The notes: generated by a model from the sequence alone, not told the origin. A stretch of DNA of 28,280 nt from SZUA-229 sp964531165 (GCA_964531165.1 CAZHEA010000039.1:1-28280), one strand, 5' to 3'. Counted from the first letter of the stretch, positions 9,439 to 18,034 are shown. Made by a program: numbers and translations.

Positions 9439-9822
9439 ATGAAATTCTGGCAACCATTACTTATTTTAACGGCAAGCGTTTTAATTTCGCCACAGGTGTT
9501 TGCCCATGTTGAACATATTAGTAGTCATGTGACTTCCAGCTTTATGGCTGGACTCGCCCACCCCTTCAGTGGTGTTGATCACATTCTCACATTACTGTTA
9601 GCCGGCGTATTAATTGCCCGCTTTGCTGCGGGACAAATTAAAACGGCTGCTGGCACTTTGTCATTGTTAATGATTTCTTATGTCTGGTTACATGGCACAG
9701 AAATGACAACCATGAACAGTGAGTTTGCAACAGGCTTTCTGATGTCATCATTAGGCATTTGTGGACTGGCATTTATAATGGATAAATTTATCATTTCAAA
9801 ATTAAACAATCGCCATGCCTGA
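9439..9822 (+). CDS. Short HupE/UreJ-family membrane protein
   Basis: This is probably a nickel uptake or supply membrane protein of the HupE/UreJ family. An N-terminal signal peptide ends near VFAHVEH. The family signature HPFSGVDHILTLLLAGVLIAR follows, then two or three further hydrophobic segments and the HGTEM motif. At 127 residues it is clearly shorter than typical HupE/UreJ (about 190-200), as if an internal pair of helices were missing. The frame is intact with a good ribosome binding site (taaggaaac) and the stop overlaps ureF by 8 bp, so it is probably translated. Family membership is seen in the sequence; nickel as the substrate is inferred from the position in the urease operon. 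Confidence 0.75.
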   Translation: MKFWQPLLILTASVLISPQVFAHVEHISSHVTSSFMAGLAHPFSGVDHILTLLLAGVLIARFAAGQIKTAAGTLSLLMISYVWLHGTEMTTMNSEFATGFLMSSLGICGLAFIMDKFIISKLNNRHA

Positions 9823-10519
9823 AACCGGCCATTCACTTTCCGGCTTATCGCACTTAAGGCTGTTACAACTCGTCAGCCCTAATCTGCCCACCGGTGCTTT
9901 CACTTATTCGCAGGGACTGGAATGGGCGGTTGAGTGTGGCTGGTTAAAAAACGCAAATGATACAGAAAACTGGTTTAAATCCGTTCTTGATGACAGTTTT
10001 CAATACCTGGAATTAGCCTTATTAATTCGCCTGTATCACGCAGCAGAAAACAAAGATATTGATGTTTTTCTGAAATGGAGTCAGCGACTATTTGCCAGTC
10101 GCGAAACCTTTGAATTACGCAATGAAGAAACCCAGCGCGCCCGGGCATTATTGTCTTTATTAAAAAAACTGCCTGAAAGTAACAACTGGCCTGAACTTGA
10201 AAGCCATCATCAGGCATTACTCGCCAGCCAGATTGCCGGTTATGCATTAGCTGCCAGCCACTGGGAAATTCCGTTAAAAGATTTACTGCTGGGTTATACC
10301 TGGAGCTGGTTAGAAAATGCGGTCGTCGTCGCGATAAAATTAGTCCCCTTAGGGCAAAGCCAGGGGCAACAATTATTATACAAACTCAGTACGGATATCA
10401 ATGCGGCGATTGAACAGGCTTTAATCATTACCGACGATGAAATTGGTGCCAGCACCGCAGCTATGGCAATTGCCAGCAGCCTGCATGAAACCCAGTACAC
10501 ACGATTATTTAGGTCATAA
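9815..10519 (+). CDS. ureF: Urease accessory protein UreF
   Basis: UreF links UreD to the GTPase UreG in the urease activation complex. The 234 residues start with the family pattern LRLLQLVSPNLPTGAFTYSQ GLE-W and contain RETFELRNEETQRARALL and the C-terminal YTWSWLENAVVVAIKLVPLGQ-QGQQLL region. Length is normal. Its ATG lies inside the end of the ureJ-like gene without a clear ribosome binding site, suggesting coupled translation. Confidence 0.96.
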   Translation: MPETGHSLSGLSHLRLLQLVSPNLPTGAFTYSQGLEWAVECGWLKNANDTENWFKSVLDDSFQYLELALLIRLYHAAENKDIDVFLKWSQRLFASRETFELRNEETQRARALLSLLKKLPESNNWPELESHHQALLASQIAGYALAASHWEIPLKDLLLGYTWSWLENAVVVAIKLVPLGQSQGQQLLYKLSTDINAAIEQALIITDDEIGASTAAMAIASSLHETQYTRLFRS

Positions 10520-10550
10520 CTCACAGAATATAAACCATGCAGGAAAAAAC

Positions 10551-11165
10551 ATGAACGATAAAGCCCCATTAAGAGTTGGCGTAGGTGGCCCGGTTGGTTC
10601 CGGCAAAACCGCATTACTCGAACAGCTATGTAAAGCCATGCGCGATGATTACAATCTTGCGGTGGTCACCAATGATATTTATACCAAAGAAGATCAGCGC
10701 ATTTTAACTGAAGCCAATGCACTGGAAGCCGATAGAATCGTCGGCGTGGAAACCGGTGGTTGCCCGCATACTGCGATTCGTGAAGATGCGTCAATGAATC
10801 TGGCGGCGGTTGAAGATTTATCTTTGAAATATACAAATCTCGATATTATATTTATTGAGAGTGGCGGCGATAACTTAAGCGCGACTTTTAGCCCGGAGCT
10901 TGCAGACTTAACAATATATGTGATTGATGTGGCTTCCGGCGAAAAAATACCCCGCAAAGGCGGGCCGGGTATTACCAAATCAGATTTACTGGTGATTAAT
11001 AAAATAGATTTAGCCGAGATGGTCGGCGCTTCGCTGGAAGTGATGGATAAAGATACCAAACGTATGCGCGGTGACAAACCCTATGTGTTTACACAACTAA
11101 AAAGTCGTGAAGGACTGGATGTGGTGGTTGAGTTTCTTAAACGTGAAGGCATGTTAAAAAAATAA
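10551..11165 (+). CDS. ureG: Urease accessory GTPase UreG
   Basis: UreG is a SIMIBI-class GTPase whose GTP hydrolysis drives nickel insertion into urease. The 204 residues start at the ATG at 10551 after aggaa. Motifs are the P-loop GGPVGSGKT (12-20), VTNDIYTKEDQ, the nickel-binding Cys71-Pro-His73, ESGGDNLSATFSPELAD and the guanine specificity motif NKIDLA. The longer open frame from 10437 overlaps ureF and has no UreG similarity. It is the last gene of the cluster. Confidence 0.97.
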   Translation: MNDKAPLRVGVGGPVGSGKTALLEQLCKAMRDDYNLAVVTNDIYTKEDQRILTEANALEADRIVGVETGGCPHTAIREDASMNLAAVEDLSLKYTNLDIIFIESGGDNLSATFSPELADLTIYVIDVASGEKIPRKGGPGITKSDLLVINKIDLAEMVGASLEVMDKDTKRMRGDKPYVFTQLKSREGLDVVVEFLKREGMLKK

Positions 11166-11256
11166 AAAGCTACATGGAAACGTAAACTATTTTTTCTGTT
11201 GGTTAATTACCCAGCTATGACATATCCCCTACGGGACTAAAGCTAAATAAATATTT

Positions 11257-11342
11257 GTCATTCCCGAATGCTTGTGTCGGGAATCCAGCGACTGACAATA
11301 CCCAAAGTCACTGGGCCCCCGACACAAGCATTCGGGGACGAC
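11257..11342. repeat. Palindromic repeat family A, copy 3
   Basis: This 86-bp element starts gtcattcccgaatgcttgtg and ends cattcggggacgac in inverted orientation. It lies about 90 bp after ureG. With the hairpins that follow it forms a nearly 400-bp block of repeats and no gene (11166-11653). Confidence 0.85.
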
Positions 11343-11356
11343 AGGTTATCAAGCAA

Positions 11357-11390
11357 GGGGTCAGAGCCGAAAAAAGCCGGATCTGACCCC
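11357..11390. repeat. Single REP hairpin, family B
   Basis: The unit runs from ggggtcagagccg to the complementary atctgacccc across an A-rich loop. It matches half of the larger paired elements at 11440, 19299 and 25637. Further degenerate fragments (gataacccc, twice) follow up to 11420. Confidence 0.7.
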
Positions 11391-11439
11391 AAAAGATAAC
11401 CCCGGGAGATAACCCCAAGAGATAAATTACCTGGTTCTG

Positions 11440-11600
11440 GCACGTATCCCTCGGGGATAGACCGGTGCTTTTCCGCTCTGTCCCCTGTTGTGATGCCATC
11501 AAGAGTTTTACGGAGTCGTTCACTACACTGCCAGCTCTTGATGGCATCAGTAAGGAGACAGAGCGCCAAAAAACGGCGGTCTATCCCCGAGGAAGATGCA
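11440..11600. repeat. REPIN-like paired element, family B, copy 1
   Basis: Two REP hairpins face each other in about 161 bp. The left hairpin is cggggatagacc...gctctgtcccc, the right one gagacagagc...ggtctatccccg. The inner arms atgccatcaagag and ctcttgatggcat are also complementary, as are the outer ends. This architecture is that of REPINs, non-autonomous elements usually mobilised by RAYT (Y1-type) transposases; no such transposase is in the window. Confidence 0.8.
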
Positions 11601-11653
11601 CCACAGCAGACAGTTTATCTATGAACAGAACAACTGCACTATATTTTCAGAGA

Positions 11654-12921
11654 TTAATTCCGTAATATTTTTATCTGCTCTTTAATCGGATCGGTTAAAT
11701 GCCTAATGCGTTTGCGCATTACCGAACCCACCGCATCGGTTTGTCCGAACACAGGAAATGTTAATTCCTCACAGTAACCTGACAATACCATCATGGCATT
11801 TAAATAGAGATCTGCTTCGGGCACACATGATTTAACCCCCGCCAGTTGTTCATCGCATTGCGTACATTTATTTTGTGCTTCAGCTTTTATTAAATCAATA
11901 TCCCGATGATTTTCAAACCCCGGGCAGATATCTTTAAAATAATTTTCAATAGTCATAAACAGAGCAACAACTACATTCTGGTCACTGGGGCGTTTTAAAG
12001 ATGCATCAATTGCATTTAAATAGTTTTGCCCTGCTGCTGACATTACCCGCAATAACAATGCGGCAGGTTGATTATCCTGCTCAACTAATGGCAATAATTT
12101 TTCTTTAAAATTTTCATAATTAATATTAGCAGCTGCATCACCGGGCAGATCATCCGGCATAGCCTGTAAAAAACCAACAAAGTAAGCGCCTTTCATTTTG
12201 GCTTTAGCCCATAAACNNNNNNNNNNNNNNNNNNNNNNNNNNNNNNNNNNNNNNNNNNNNNNNNNNNNNNNNNNNNNNNNNNNNNNNNNNNNNNNNNNNN
12301 NNNNNNNNNNNNNNNNGCCTGTAAAAAACCAACAAAGTAAGCGCCTTTCATTTTGGCTTTAGCCCATAAACTTTGCTTTTGTTCTTCGCTAACCAAACCA
12401 AACTGTAATGAAGCTTTTACACTGTCTATCATCGCCAGTGCATCTTCTTCAAAAGGTAAATGCTCAATTAAAAACTCAGAAAGCACCGGCCCCATATCGC
12501 CTTTTACCACCGCTTGTTTTTCTAACATACGGCGTGCATTGTCAGATGTCGGGCTGCACCACCAGGCTCGTCTGGCTAGCTCATTGGTTAACCCGGGTGC
12601 GTGTACTACTGCAACCACCGCTTCTTCTTCTCCCAACACTAACAACTGATTCAGGCTGTCATCTTTTGCCTGTCCCATGCGAGTCCAGCGTTTTAAATAC
12701 ACCGGGTACCCTCCGGGTGAACCCAGAGAATGAGATGATAAAAGTGATTTCACATTGCGAATATATTGATCGTCGCGGCAGTTTGCATTCAGCGGTACTT
12801 TAGCTTCACCGCGTTCAGTGAGGGCATATACAATCATGCGCGATTCATCGACACGCACGGCCTGTAAACCCTGGGTGAGTAATACGTTTAAGCGAAGACT
12901 GTCTTCTGGTGATAGGTCCAT
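11654..12921 (-). CDS. dsrS: Sulfur-oxidation-associated protein DsrS, split by an assembly gap
   Basis: From memory of the family this matches DsrS, a cytoplasmic protein of unknown mechanism linked with the dsr sulfur-oxidation genes of purple sulfur bacteria. Recognisable stretches are MDLSPEDSLRLNVLL, SLGSPGGYPVYLKRWTRMG, LTNELARRAWWCSPTSDNARRML and MKGAYFVGFL. It appears in two frames because of the 100-N gap. Removing the Ns and one copy of the 55 bp repeated on both sides joins the parts in frame: 605 plus 508 bases give 370 residues and a stop, which is the expected single protein. The C-terminal half holds several Cys (CTQCDEQLAGVKSC), possibly a metal or redox site. No dsrAB genes are in the window. 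Confidence 0.72.
12217..12316. other. Assembly gap of 100 Ns, probably artificial
   Basis: The 55 bp before the gap (12162-12216) and after it (12317-12371) are identical, starting gcctgtaaaaaaccaacaaa and ending agcccataaac. That is a contig overlap left unmerged by the scaffolder. Collapsing it restores one open reading frame. Confidence 0.93.
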
Positions 12922-13033
12922 AGTTTTTTCTATTTTTTTATGCGAAAGCGCCGAAGCGATATATATTAATTTATATCCCGATGAAACAATAAAATATACG
13001 GATATTATGTAAAAATAAATTTTAATTTAAACT

Positions 13034-13123
13034 GTCATCCCCGAATGCTTATATCGGGGATCCAGCGACTGACTCTATGCACTTAAAGACACTAGATTCC
13101 CGACACAAGCATTCGGGAATGAC
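13034..13123. repeat. Palindromic repeat family A, copy 4
   Basis: This 90-bp element starts gtcatccccgaatgcttata and ends cattcgggaatgac in inverted orientation. It lies between the dsrS start and the end of the VWA-like gene, on the minus-strand path between them. Confidence 0.85.
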
Positions 13124-13159
13124 CGCTTTTATCAATACAATAACTCTGCGTCAAAAGTA

Positions 13160-14455
13160 TTAATTTAATTGCACCCGCTGCCCCCAGGGCACAGGCGTTT
13201 TACCTTTTACTAACCATACCACCGGAAACGTCGGCTCCTTCTCCGGAAACTCACCCTGTGCATCAGTAAAATACACAATCAAATTCGGCGCTTCATCCTG
13301 TTCTTCCGCCCATTCAATTACCGGCTTAAAACTGGTGCCACCACCACCTTTAAATTTTTTCGGCATAGTGAACTCATCCCAGGGTTCAAATAACCACGGA
13401 CCATCCATTTTAGAATCACAAACCAGTAAGGTGATACGCGCACGCATCTGGGCTTTTATCGAATCCACTTCCGACATGAATTCATTAATTTCATTATTGG
13501 AAATCGAGCCACTGATATCCAGCGCCACCACAATATTTAACTGGGCACTGCGTAAACTCGGATACACCGCCGGATCACCGCGCCGCGATGAGGGTCGCAT
13601 ATAAGTATAATCATCACGAGCGACCATCGTCATGTAACGGGATAATAACATGCGCCAGGGCAAACGCGGCTGCAATAAATGATCAACCATGCGAGCCATC
13701 GAACCGCCCATTTTTCCAGCCTGAATGGCTTGTTGTGCGGCACTGGCCATACGTTGTTGCCATTGTAAACTGAGAGATTCAATTTCCTGCGGCGTTAATG
13801 GGTCAGGCTCACCCTCACCTTCTTCCGGCGGACCTTGCTGTTTTTTGCCCTGTCCGTCACCCTGCTCAGAATTTTCTTCACGCACACCGCCGTCTTCTTC
13901 GCCCTGACCTTTTGAATCACTTTTTTGTTTCTGATCACGACCTTCTTTTTGATCGTGTTGATCCGGGCTACCACCGGAGTTATCGTCTTTTTCGTTATCA
14001 GAGTCCGGATTTAATTCCTGCTCTAATTCTCGTTCCTGATCATTATCGTTATCTTGCAGTAACGGATAAATCTCTTCGGCTGTCATGCCGTCATATTCAC
14101 GCAGATAATTTGCATCCACTGGTGGCTTCATGCCGTCATTAATAAGCATCGGATTAATCGCAAAGTCACATGCCATATCCCAGCGATGCTGCACACGATT
14201 TTGCCGACGTGCAAAATGTGACAGTGCACAATGCAAAGCTTCGTGGGCTAACACAAATTGGGTTTGATCGGGGCTGAGTGCATCGATGTAATGTTCGTTG
14301 TAATAGAGTTTTTTGCCATTACTAAACGTAGCATCGCACCAGTCGTCTTTGGCGCATACCATGGGCAGGCGTAGCACCAATGCTCCGAGGAAAGGTTTTT
14401 CCAGAATGAGTTTGGTGCGCGCGGTAGCGAGTTTTTTGTCTAGATCTAAGTTCAT
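13160..14455 (-). CDS. Metallopeptidase-like and VWA-like domain protein (DUF2201 type)
   Basis: This 431-residue cytoplasmic protein has two parts. The N-terminal half carries a zinc-peptidase-like HEALH motif (residues 71-75) in a DUF2201_N-type putative metallopeptidase domain. The C-terminal part is a VWA-like domain with a MIDAS-type DISGSIS motif near residue 315 and GGGGTSFKPV. Between them lies a low-complexity acidic linker of about 80 residues rich in Asp, Glu, Gln and Gly. It is followed by a MoxR ATPase gene on the transcription-upstream side, the classic MoxR/VWA pairing seen in chaperone or metal-insertion systems. Substrate unknown. The ATG at 14455 lies close to a 110-bp repeat that separates the pair. 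Confidence 0.82.
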   Translation of the reverse strand: MNLDLDKKLATARTKLILEKPFLGALVLRLPMVCAKDDWCDATFSNGKKLYYNEHYIDALSPDQTQFVLAHEALHCALSHFARRQNRVQHRWDMACDFAINPMLINDGMKPPVDANYLREYDGMTAEEIYPLLQDNDNDQERELEQELNPDSDNEKDDNSGGSPDQHDQKEGRDQKQKSDSKGQGEEDGGVREENSEQGDGQGKKQQGPPEEGEGEPDPLTPQEIESLSLQWQQRMASAAQQAIQAGKMGGSMARMVDHLLQPRLPWRMLLSRYMTMVARDDYTYMRPSSRRGDPAVYPSLRSAQLNIVVALDISGSISNNEINEFMSEVDSIKAQMRARITLLVCDSKMDGPWLFEPWDEFTMPKKFKGGGGTSFKPVIEWAEEQDEAPNLIVYFTDAQGEFPEKEPTFPVVWLVKGKTPVPWGQRVQLN

Positions 14456-14480
14456 GGCTCTAATGGTATTTTAATTTTTC

Positions 14481-14589
14481 ACCACAGAGGTCACGGAGGA
14501 CACAGAGAAGGCATTTATAGTTTTCGCGCCGCAGGCAACGCAATTCTAAAAACCTCTGTGTCCTCTGTGTCCTCCGTGTCCTCTGTGGT
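14481..14589. repeat. Inverted-repeat element with ccacagagg arms
   Basis: Left arm accacagaggtcacggagga pairs with right arm tcctccgtgtcctctgtggt across a roughly 50-bp centre containing ttcgcgccgcaggc. The right side has tandem units of ctctgtgtc. Such elements occur widely as intergenic MITE-like sequences. It lies between the MoxR and VWA-like genes and could form a strong hairpin in their shared transcript. Confidence 0.75.
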
Positions 14590-14597
14590 TAATTTTT

Positions 14598-15638
14598 TTA
14601 ATAAATCATAAGCTCGGCAATATCATTCGCCCAATCAGCAAATTCCGGTACAGCAAAAATATCTTCACCCACCGCACGGTGCAAATCAGACACCATCATC
14701 ACCCCCATTTCTTTCTGGCGGAAGTTTTTAGCATATTTCAGAATATTACCCAGTACCTGTTGCGAATCACTTTCACCTTTAACCCGAATGGCACGACCAA
14801 CCAGCGCTGCTGCAACCGCATATTGCAAATCAATTTCTTTAGGAGAGGAAACTTTTTCCCCTGCACAAATCGCATCTAAATCTGGCATCTGATCAAGACT
14901 ATCGATAAATGCATTTAACTCAACACCCGCAGCCGGTCCAACACAGGCCTGCAATGTGCCCAGTAATAAATCCGGATGATCTTCAAACTTATGCAATGCA
15001 TTATGGGTAAATTCCCACGAGCGTGGAGATGGGAATGCAACGGGGTTATGCGACGGGTCAAAATCAAATAATAAATCCGGGCGAAACCGCAGAAAGCCAA
15101 TCACCCGCTCATTAATGTTGTGTTCCCAGGCCCAGGCTACCCAGTCATCTAAATTCACATCCACTTCATAATGAGAAAATCGATTAGCCAAAGGAGCTGG
15201 CATGGTATAAGTCACACCCCGGTCACCCTGTCGGTTACCCGCAGCGAATATAGCCCAGCCTTTGGGCACTTCATAATTACCAAGCTTACGATCGAGAATC
15301 AGCTGATAAGCTGCCGCAGATACACTTGGAGGCGCAGAGGTGATTTCATCTAAAAACAGAATACCCTGCTCACCGTGTCGCTCTGCATTAGGAAGCATCG
15401 AAGGCACCGCCCACTCCACCGACTCACCATTTTTAAACGGTATGCCGCGTAAATCGCTGGGCTCCATCTGTGACAGACGAATATCGATAACAGGAATATC
15501 ATTCTTCTCAGCAACCTGAATCACCATCTGTGACTTACCCACACCTGGCGGGCCCCACAGCATCACGGGCGTATGATGGCCTGTTGCGGTACTGGTAAAT
15601 TCTCGGTTTAAAACCTTTAATAATTTTGCTGGGCGCAT
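14598..15638 (-). CDS. MoxR-family AAA+ ATPase
   Basis: This is a cytoplasmic AAA+ ATPase of 346 residues. It has Walker A GPPGVGKS (29-36), Walker B GILFLDE (92-98), a sensor-1-like IFAAGNRQGDRG and an arginine-rich PLANRFSHYEVD box typical of the MoxR group. MoxR ATPases act with VWA-domain partners as chaperones in metal insertion or complex maturation; the downstream gene supplies that partner. The target is not evident, and DsrS, further downstream on the same strand, is only a positional candidate. Confidence 0.87.
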   Translation of the reverse strand: MRPAKLLKVLNREFTSTATGHHTPVMLWGPPGVGKSQMVIQVAEKNDIPVIDIRLSQMEPSDLRGIPFKNGESVEWAVPSMLPNAERHGEQGILFLDEITSAPPSVSAAAYQLILDRKLGNYEVPKGWAIFAAGNRQGDRGVTYTMPAPLANRFSHYEVDVNLDDWVAWAWEHNINERVIGFLRFRPDLLFDFDPSHNPVAFPSPRSWEFTHNALHKFEDHPDLLLGTLQACVGPAAGVELNAFIDSLDQMPDLDAICAGEKVSSPKEIDLQYAVAAALVGRAIRVKGESDSQQVLGNILKYAKNFRQKEMGVMMVSDLHRAVGEDIFAVPEFADWANDIAELMIY

Positions 15639-15761
15639 GGCCGGATAACTCGTAACAATTAAATAGTGGCGGGATTTTAGCAGGTTTTGAGGTGATTTTA
15701 ACCCACTGGAACAGTGGGCTTATTAAGATTTCATGGTATAGCGGGTTAATATCTCCCTATT

Positions 15762-15780
15762 AAAAAGCGAGATTTATCTC
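15762..15780 (-). terminator. Weak possible terminator after the chemotaxis gene
   Basis: Read on the minus strand, a short stem (gaga...tctc) is followed by gc and five Ts, about 57 bp after the stop of the chemotaxis receptor gene. The stem is only 4-5 bp, so this is a weak call. A second hairpin, cccactg...cagtggg, lies at 15702-15718. Confidence 0.3.
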
Positions 15781-15836
15781 AGCTCTTACGCTTTCCCGGG
15801 GGCTCCGCTATTGAACAGTGGGAATAATTTCGACTA

Positions 15837-17846
15837 TCAAGTTTTAAACCGGGCAATAATCTGTTGTAAGTTACCCGCCACATTTTCCAGATTCGTCTCC
15901 GCCACCCGGATACTTTCAGTACCCTGTGTGGTTTTTTCTGCCAATGTTTGAATAGATAAAATATTTTGATTAATTCGTTGTGCTGCACCATTTTGCTCTT
16001 CACTCGCAGATGACATTTCCAGTAAAATCTGATTAATACTGGCTATCTCACTGGCAATATCACTTAACGAAATCGACACCTGTTTTACATGCTCACTATT
16101 TTCATTGACCTGGCTCAGTGCATCACTCATTACATTTACCGCATCACTCGACCCCGACTGTAACTTTTCAATTAAATCTTTAATCTGATCAGTAGACTCC
16201 TGTGTACGACTTGCCAATGTGCGCACCTCATCAGCCACCACTGCAAACCCTCTACCCTGTTCTCCGGCTCTCGCCGCTTCAATCGCAGCATTTAAAGCCA
16301 GTAAGTTCGTTTGCTCGGAGATACCTCTAATCACATCCAGCACACCACCAATATTACTCGATTCATTTTCAAGATTTTGAATCACGCTGGATGCATGATC
16401 TAAGTTATTAACTAATTCCGAAATACTTTTTAAAGCCTGACTTGATTTGTTAGCCCCCGACTGCGCCTGTTCATTAGCACGCTCTACAGCTTCAGCAGCA
16501 GTATGTGCACTTTGTGCAATATTATTCGCTGTGCTGGTCATATCATTCGCAGCCGAAGCAATATTTTCAGTTTCACTTCTTTGCTGCAACGCATTAGCAG
16601 CAGTTTCATTGGTTAAAGTTTTAAGCTGTACCGATGCATTACCGAGTTCATCAGATGCAAACTTCATTTCTTTAACCATAAGCCCTAACTGGGTTGCTAA
16701 TGCATTTATTATTCTGGAAACAATACCCACTTCACCCGAACGTTCTTCATTTAGATGAACACTTAAATTTCCATCCGATATAGATTGTAAATTATTCTGT
16801 ATATCATCTACTAAGATAGTTACCTGTTTTGAACTACTAACACCAACCAGTAAACCAATCAGTAAAGCAACGATAAGTAAGCCGATTAAAAAAACCTGCG
16901 TTTGACTGATAGACTCTATTAATTTTTTATTTCCACTATTTACGGTACTTTCTAATAACGTAACTATTTCATGTATAGACTGATCTATTTTGTCTGCCAG
17001 AGGAGATAAATCTGTTTTAATTAAAACAGAATCAAGCCGCCACTTACCGGTTTTCTGAAACCCAAAAACCATTTTTAAAGCGCCGAAATAAGGCCCCCAA
17101 CGGTTATTGATACCGCTTAAATCTTTTTTCTGCTGGACATTAAGATCAGCACTATAAGACTGCAATTTTTTCATTGCACGTTTATATTGTTTAATGTTCT
17201 GCTTAAGCTCTTTTTTATAAACTGGATTTTGGGTTGAGAAAAATGAGCTAAGCGATGAAGAAATCATTATCCAGTTTTGCCGCGCCTCAACCAGATCACC
17301 AATCAATTGCATATTCGGTTGTAACTTAGCTTTCTCTGTTTTTACAGTTTCATTAAACGTCTGCTGAACCTCTTTAAATACCGGAAACAGACTTTGATTA
17401 GCCACCTTAACACCGGGCATATTTTCTACCGGGTTTTGTATTAAATAGTCCAGCCGATTTAAAAATTTAGCATATTTTTCAAATAACCCCTGCAGCTCAA
17501 TTGTTTTTAAACTTAACTGCTCATTATTAATATCGTCACTAATCAATTTAAAATCATTGAGCTGCTGATTAACTGTTGAGATGCTTTGCTTGAATTTTTT
17601 CTGGTCATCAGCAGACTTATTCGCCATGTAATAACCGAGTAATTTACTGGTGGCATTAATGCTGCTTTTCAGCTCAAGCGCGGCAATCATAGCGGGCTGC
17701 GACTGCCGAGTAATCGTATTCGCCTGATACTCAACCGCACTGAATCTAAAAATAGCCGAGAATGCTACCATCGCCATTAAGCTTAAAGTAGCCACTAAAC
17801 CACCCCACAAACGGTGTTTGAGAGAGAGTTTTTTTAAAATATTCAT
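15837..17846 (-). CDS. Methyl-accepting chemotaxis protein
   Basis: This is an inner-membrane chemoreceptor that signals through CheA/CheW. It has a first membrane helix near residues 12-34, a helical periplasmic ligand-binding region of roughly 280 residues, a second helix (VFLIGLLIVALLIGLLVGV), a HAMP region and a cytoplasmic signalling coiled coil with the conserved tip EQTNLLALNAAIEAARAGEQ. There is no C-terminal NWxxF methyltransferase tether; the protein ends IIARFKT. The start MNILKKLSLKHR (669 residues) follows tggga at usable spacing. An upstream in-frame ATG at 17858 adds four residues but lacks a ribosome binding site. The ligand cannot be predicted. No other chemotaxis genes are nearby. 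Confidence 0.92.
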   Translation of the reverse strand: MNILKKLSLKHRLWGGLVATLSLMAMVAFSAIFRFSAVEYQANTITRQSQPAMIAALELKSSINATSKLLGYYMANKSADDQKKFKQSISTVNQQLNDFKLISDDINNEQLSLKTIELQGLFEKYAKFLNRLDYLIQNPVENMPGVKVANQSLFPVFKEVQQTFNETVKTEKAKLQPNMQLIGDLVEARQNWIMISSSLSSFFSTQNPVYKKELKQNIKQYKRAMKKLQSYSADLNVQQKKDLSGINNRWGPYFGALKMVFGFQKTGKWRLDSVLIKTDLSPLADKIDQSIHEIVTLLESTVNSGNKKLIESISQTQVFLIGLLIVALLIGLLVGVSSSKQVTILVDDIQNNLQSISDGNLSVHLNEERSGEVGIVSRIINALATQLGLMVKEMKFASDELGNASVQLKTLTNETAANALQQRSETENIASAANDMTSTANNIAQSAHTAAEAVERANEQAQSGANKSSQALKSISELVNNLDHASSVIQNLENESSNIGGVLDVIRGISEQTNLLALNAAIEAARAGEQGRGFAVVADEVRTLASRTQESTDQIKDLIEKLQSGSSDAVNVMSDALSQVNENSEHVKQVSISLSDIASEIASINQILLEMSSASEEQNGAAQRINQNILSIQTLAEKTTQGTESIRVAETNLENVAGNLQQIIARFKT

Positions 17847-17867
17847 TAATAATCCCATTAAAAGAAT

Positions 17868-17890
17868 TTAAGAAATATTATATTTCTTAA
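17868..17890 (-). promoter_or_regulatory. Perfect inverted repeat in the leader of the chemotaxis gene
   Basis: Ten-base arms ttaagaaata and tatttcttaa flank a 3-base centre, about 20 bp before the preferred start. It could be an operator or an RNA hairpin controlling access to the start codon. A shorter palindrome, aatggc-aac-gccatt, lies at 17944-17958, next to a possible minus-strand -10 tatact (17962-17967). Confidence 0.45.
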
Positions 17891-18034
17891 AAATTGACGA
17901 TGAAATAATTTAGTAATTGGTTTTTCACACCGCCAAACAATGGAATGGCAACGCCATTTAAAGTATAGACAATACCTTTGGAAATGCGCGGCTTTTAAAG
18001 ATTTAGAAATAAAAGAGAGTATTAAGAGAGGTCA

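Noticed and set aside
10437..10550. Longer UreG reading from inside ureF
   Set aside because: The extra residues are out-of-frame ureF sequence. The ATG at 10551 follows aggaa and gives the standard UreG N-terminus.
11258..11665. Short open frames on both strands after ureG
   Set aside because: They lie entirely in family A and B palindromic repeats and translate to low-information sequence related only through the repeats.
14481..14589. Insertion sequence between the MoxR and VWA-like genes
   Set aside because: There is an inverted-repeat structure but no transposase and only about 110 bp, so it is a repeat element and not a full IS.
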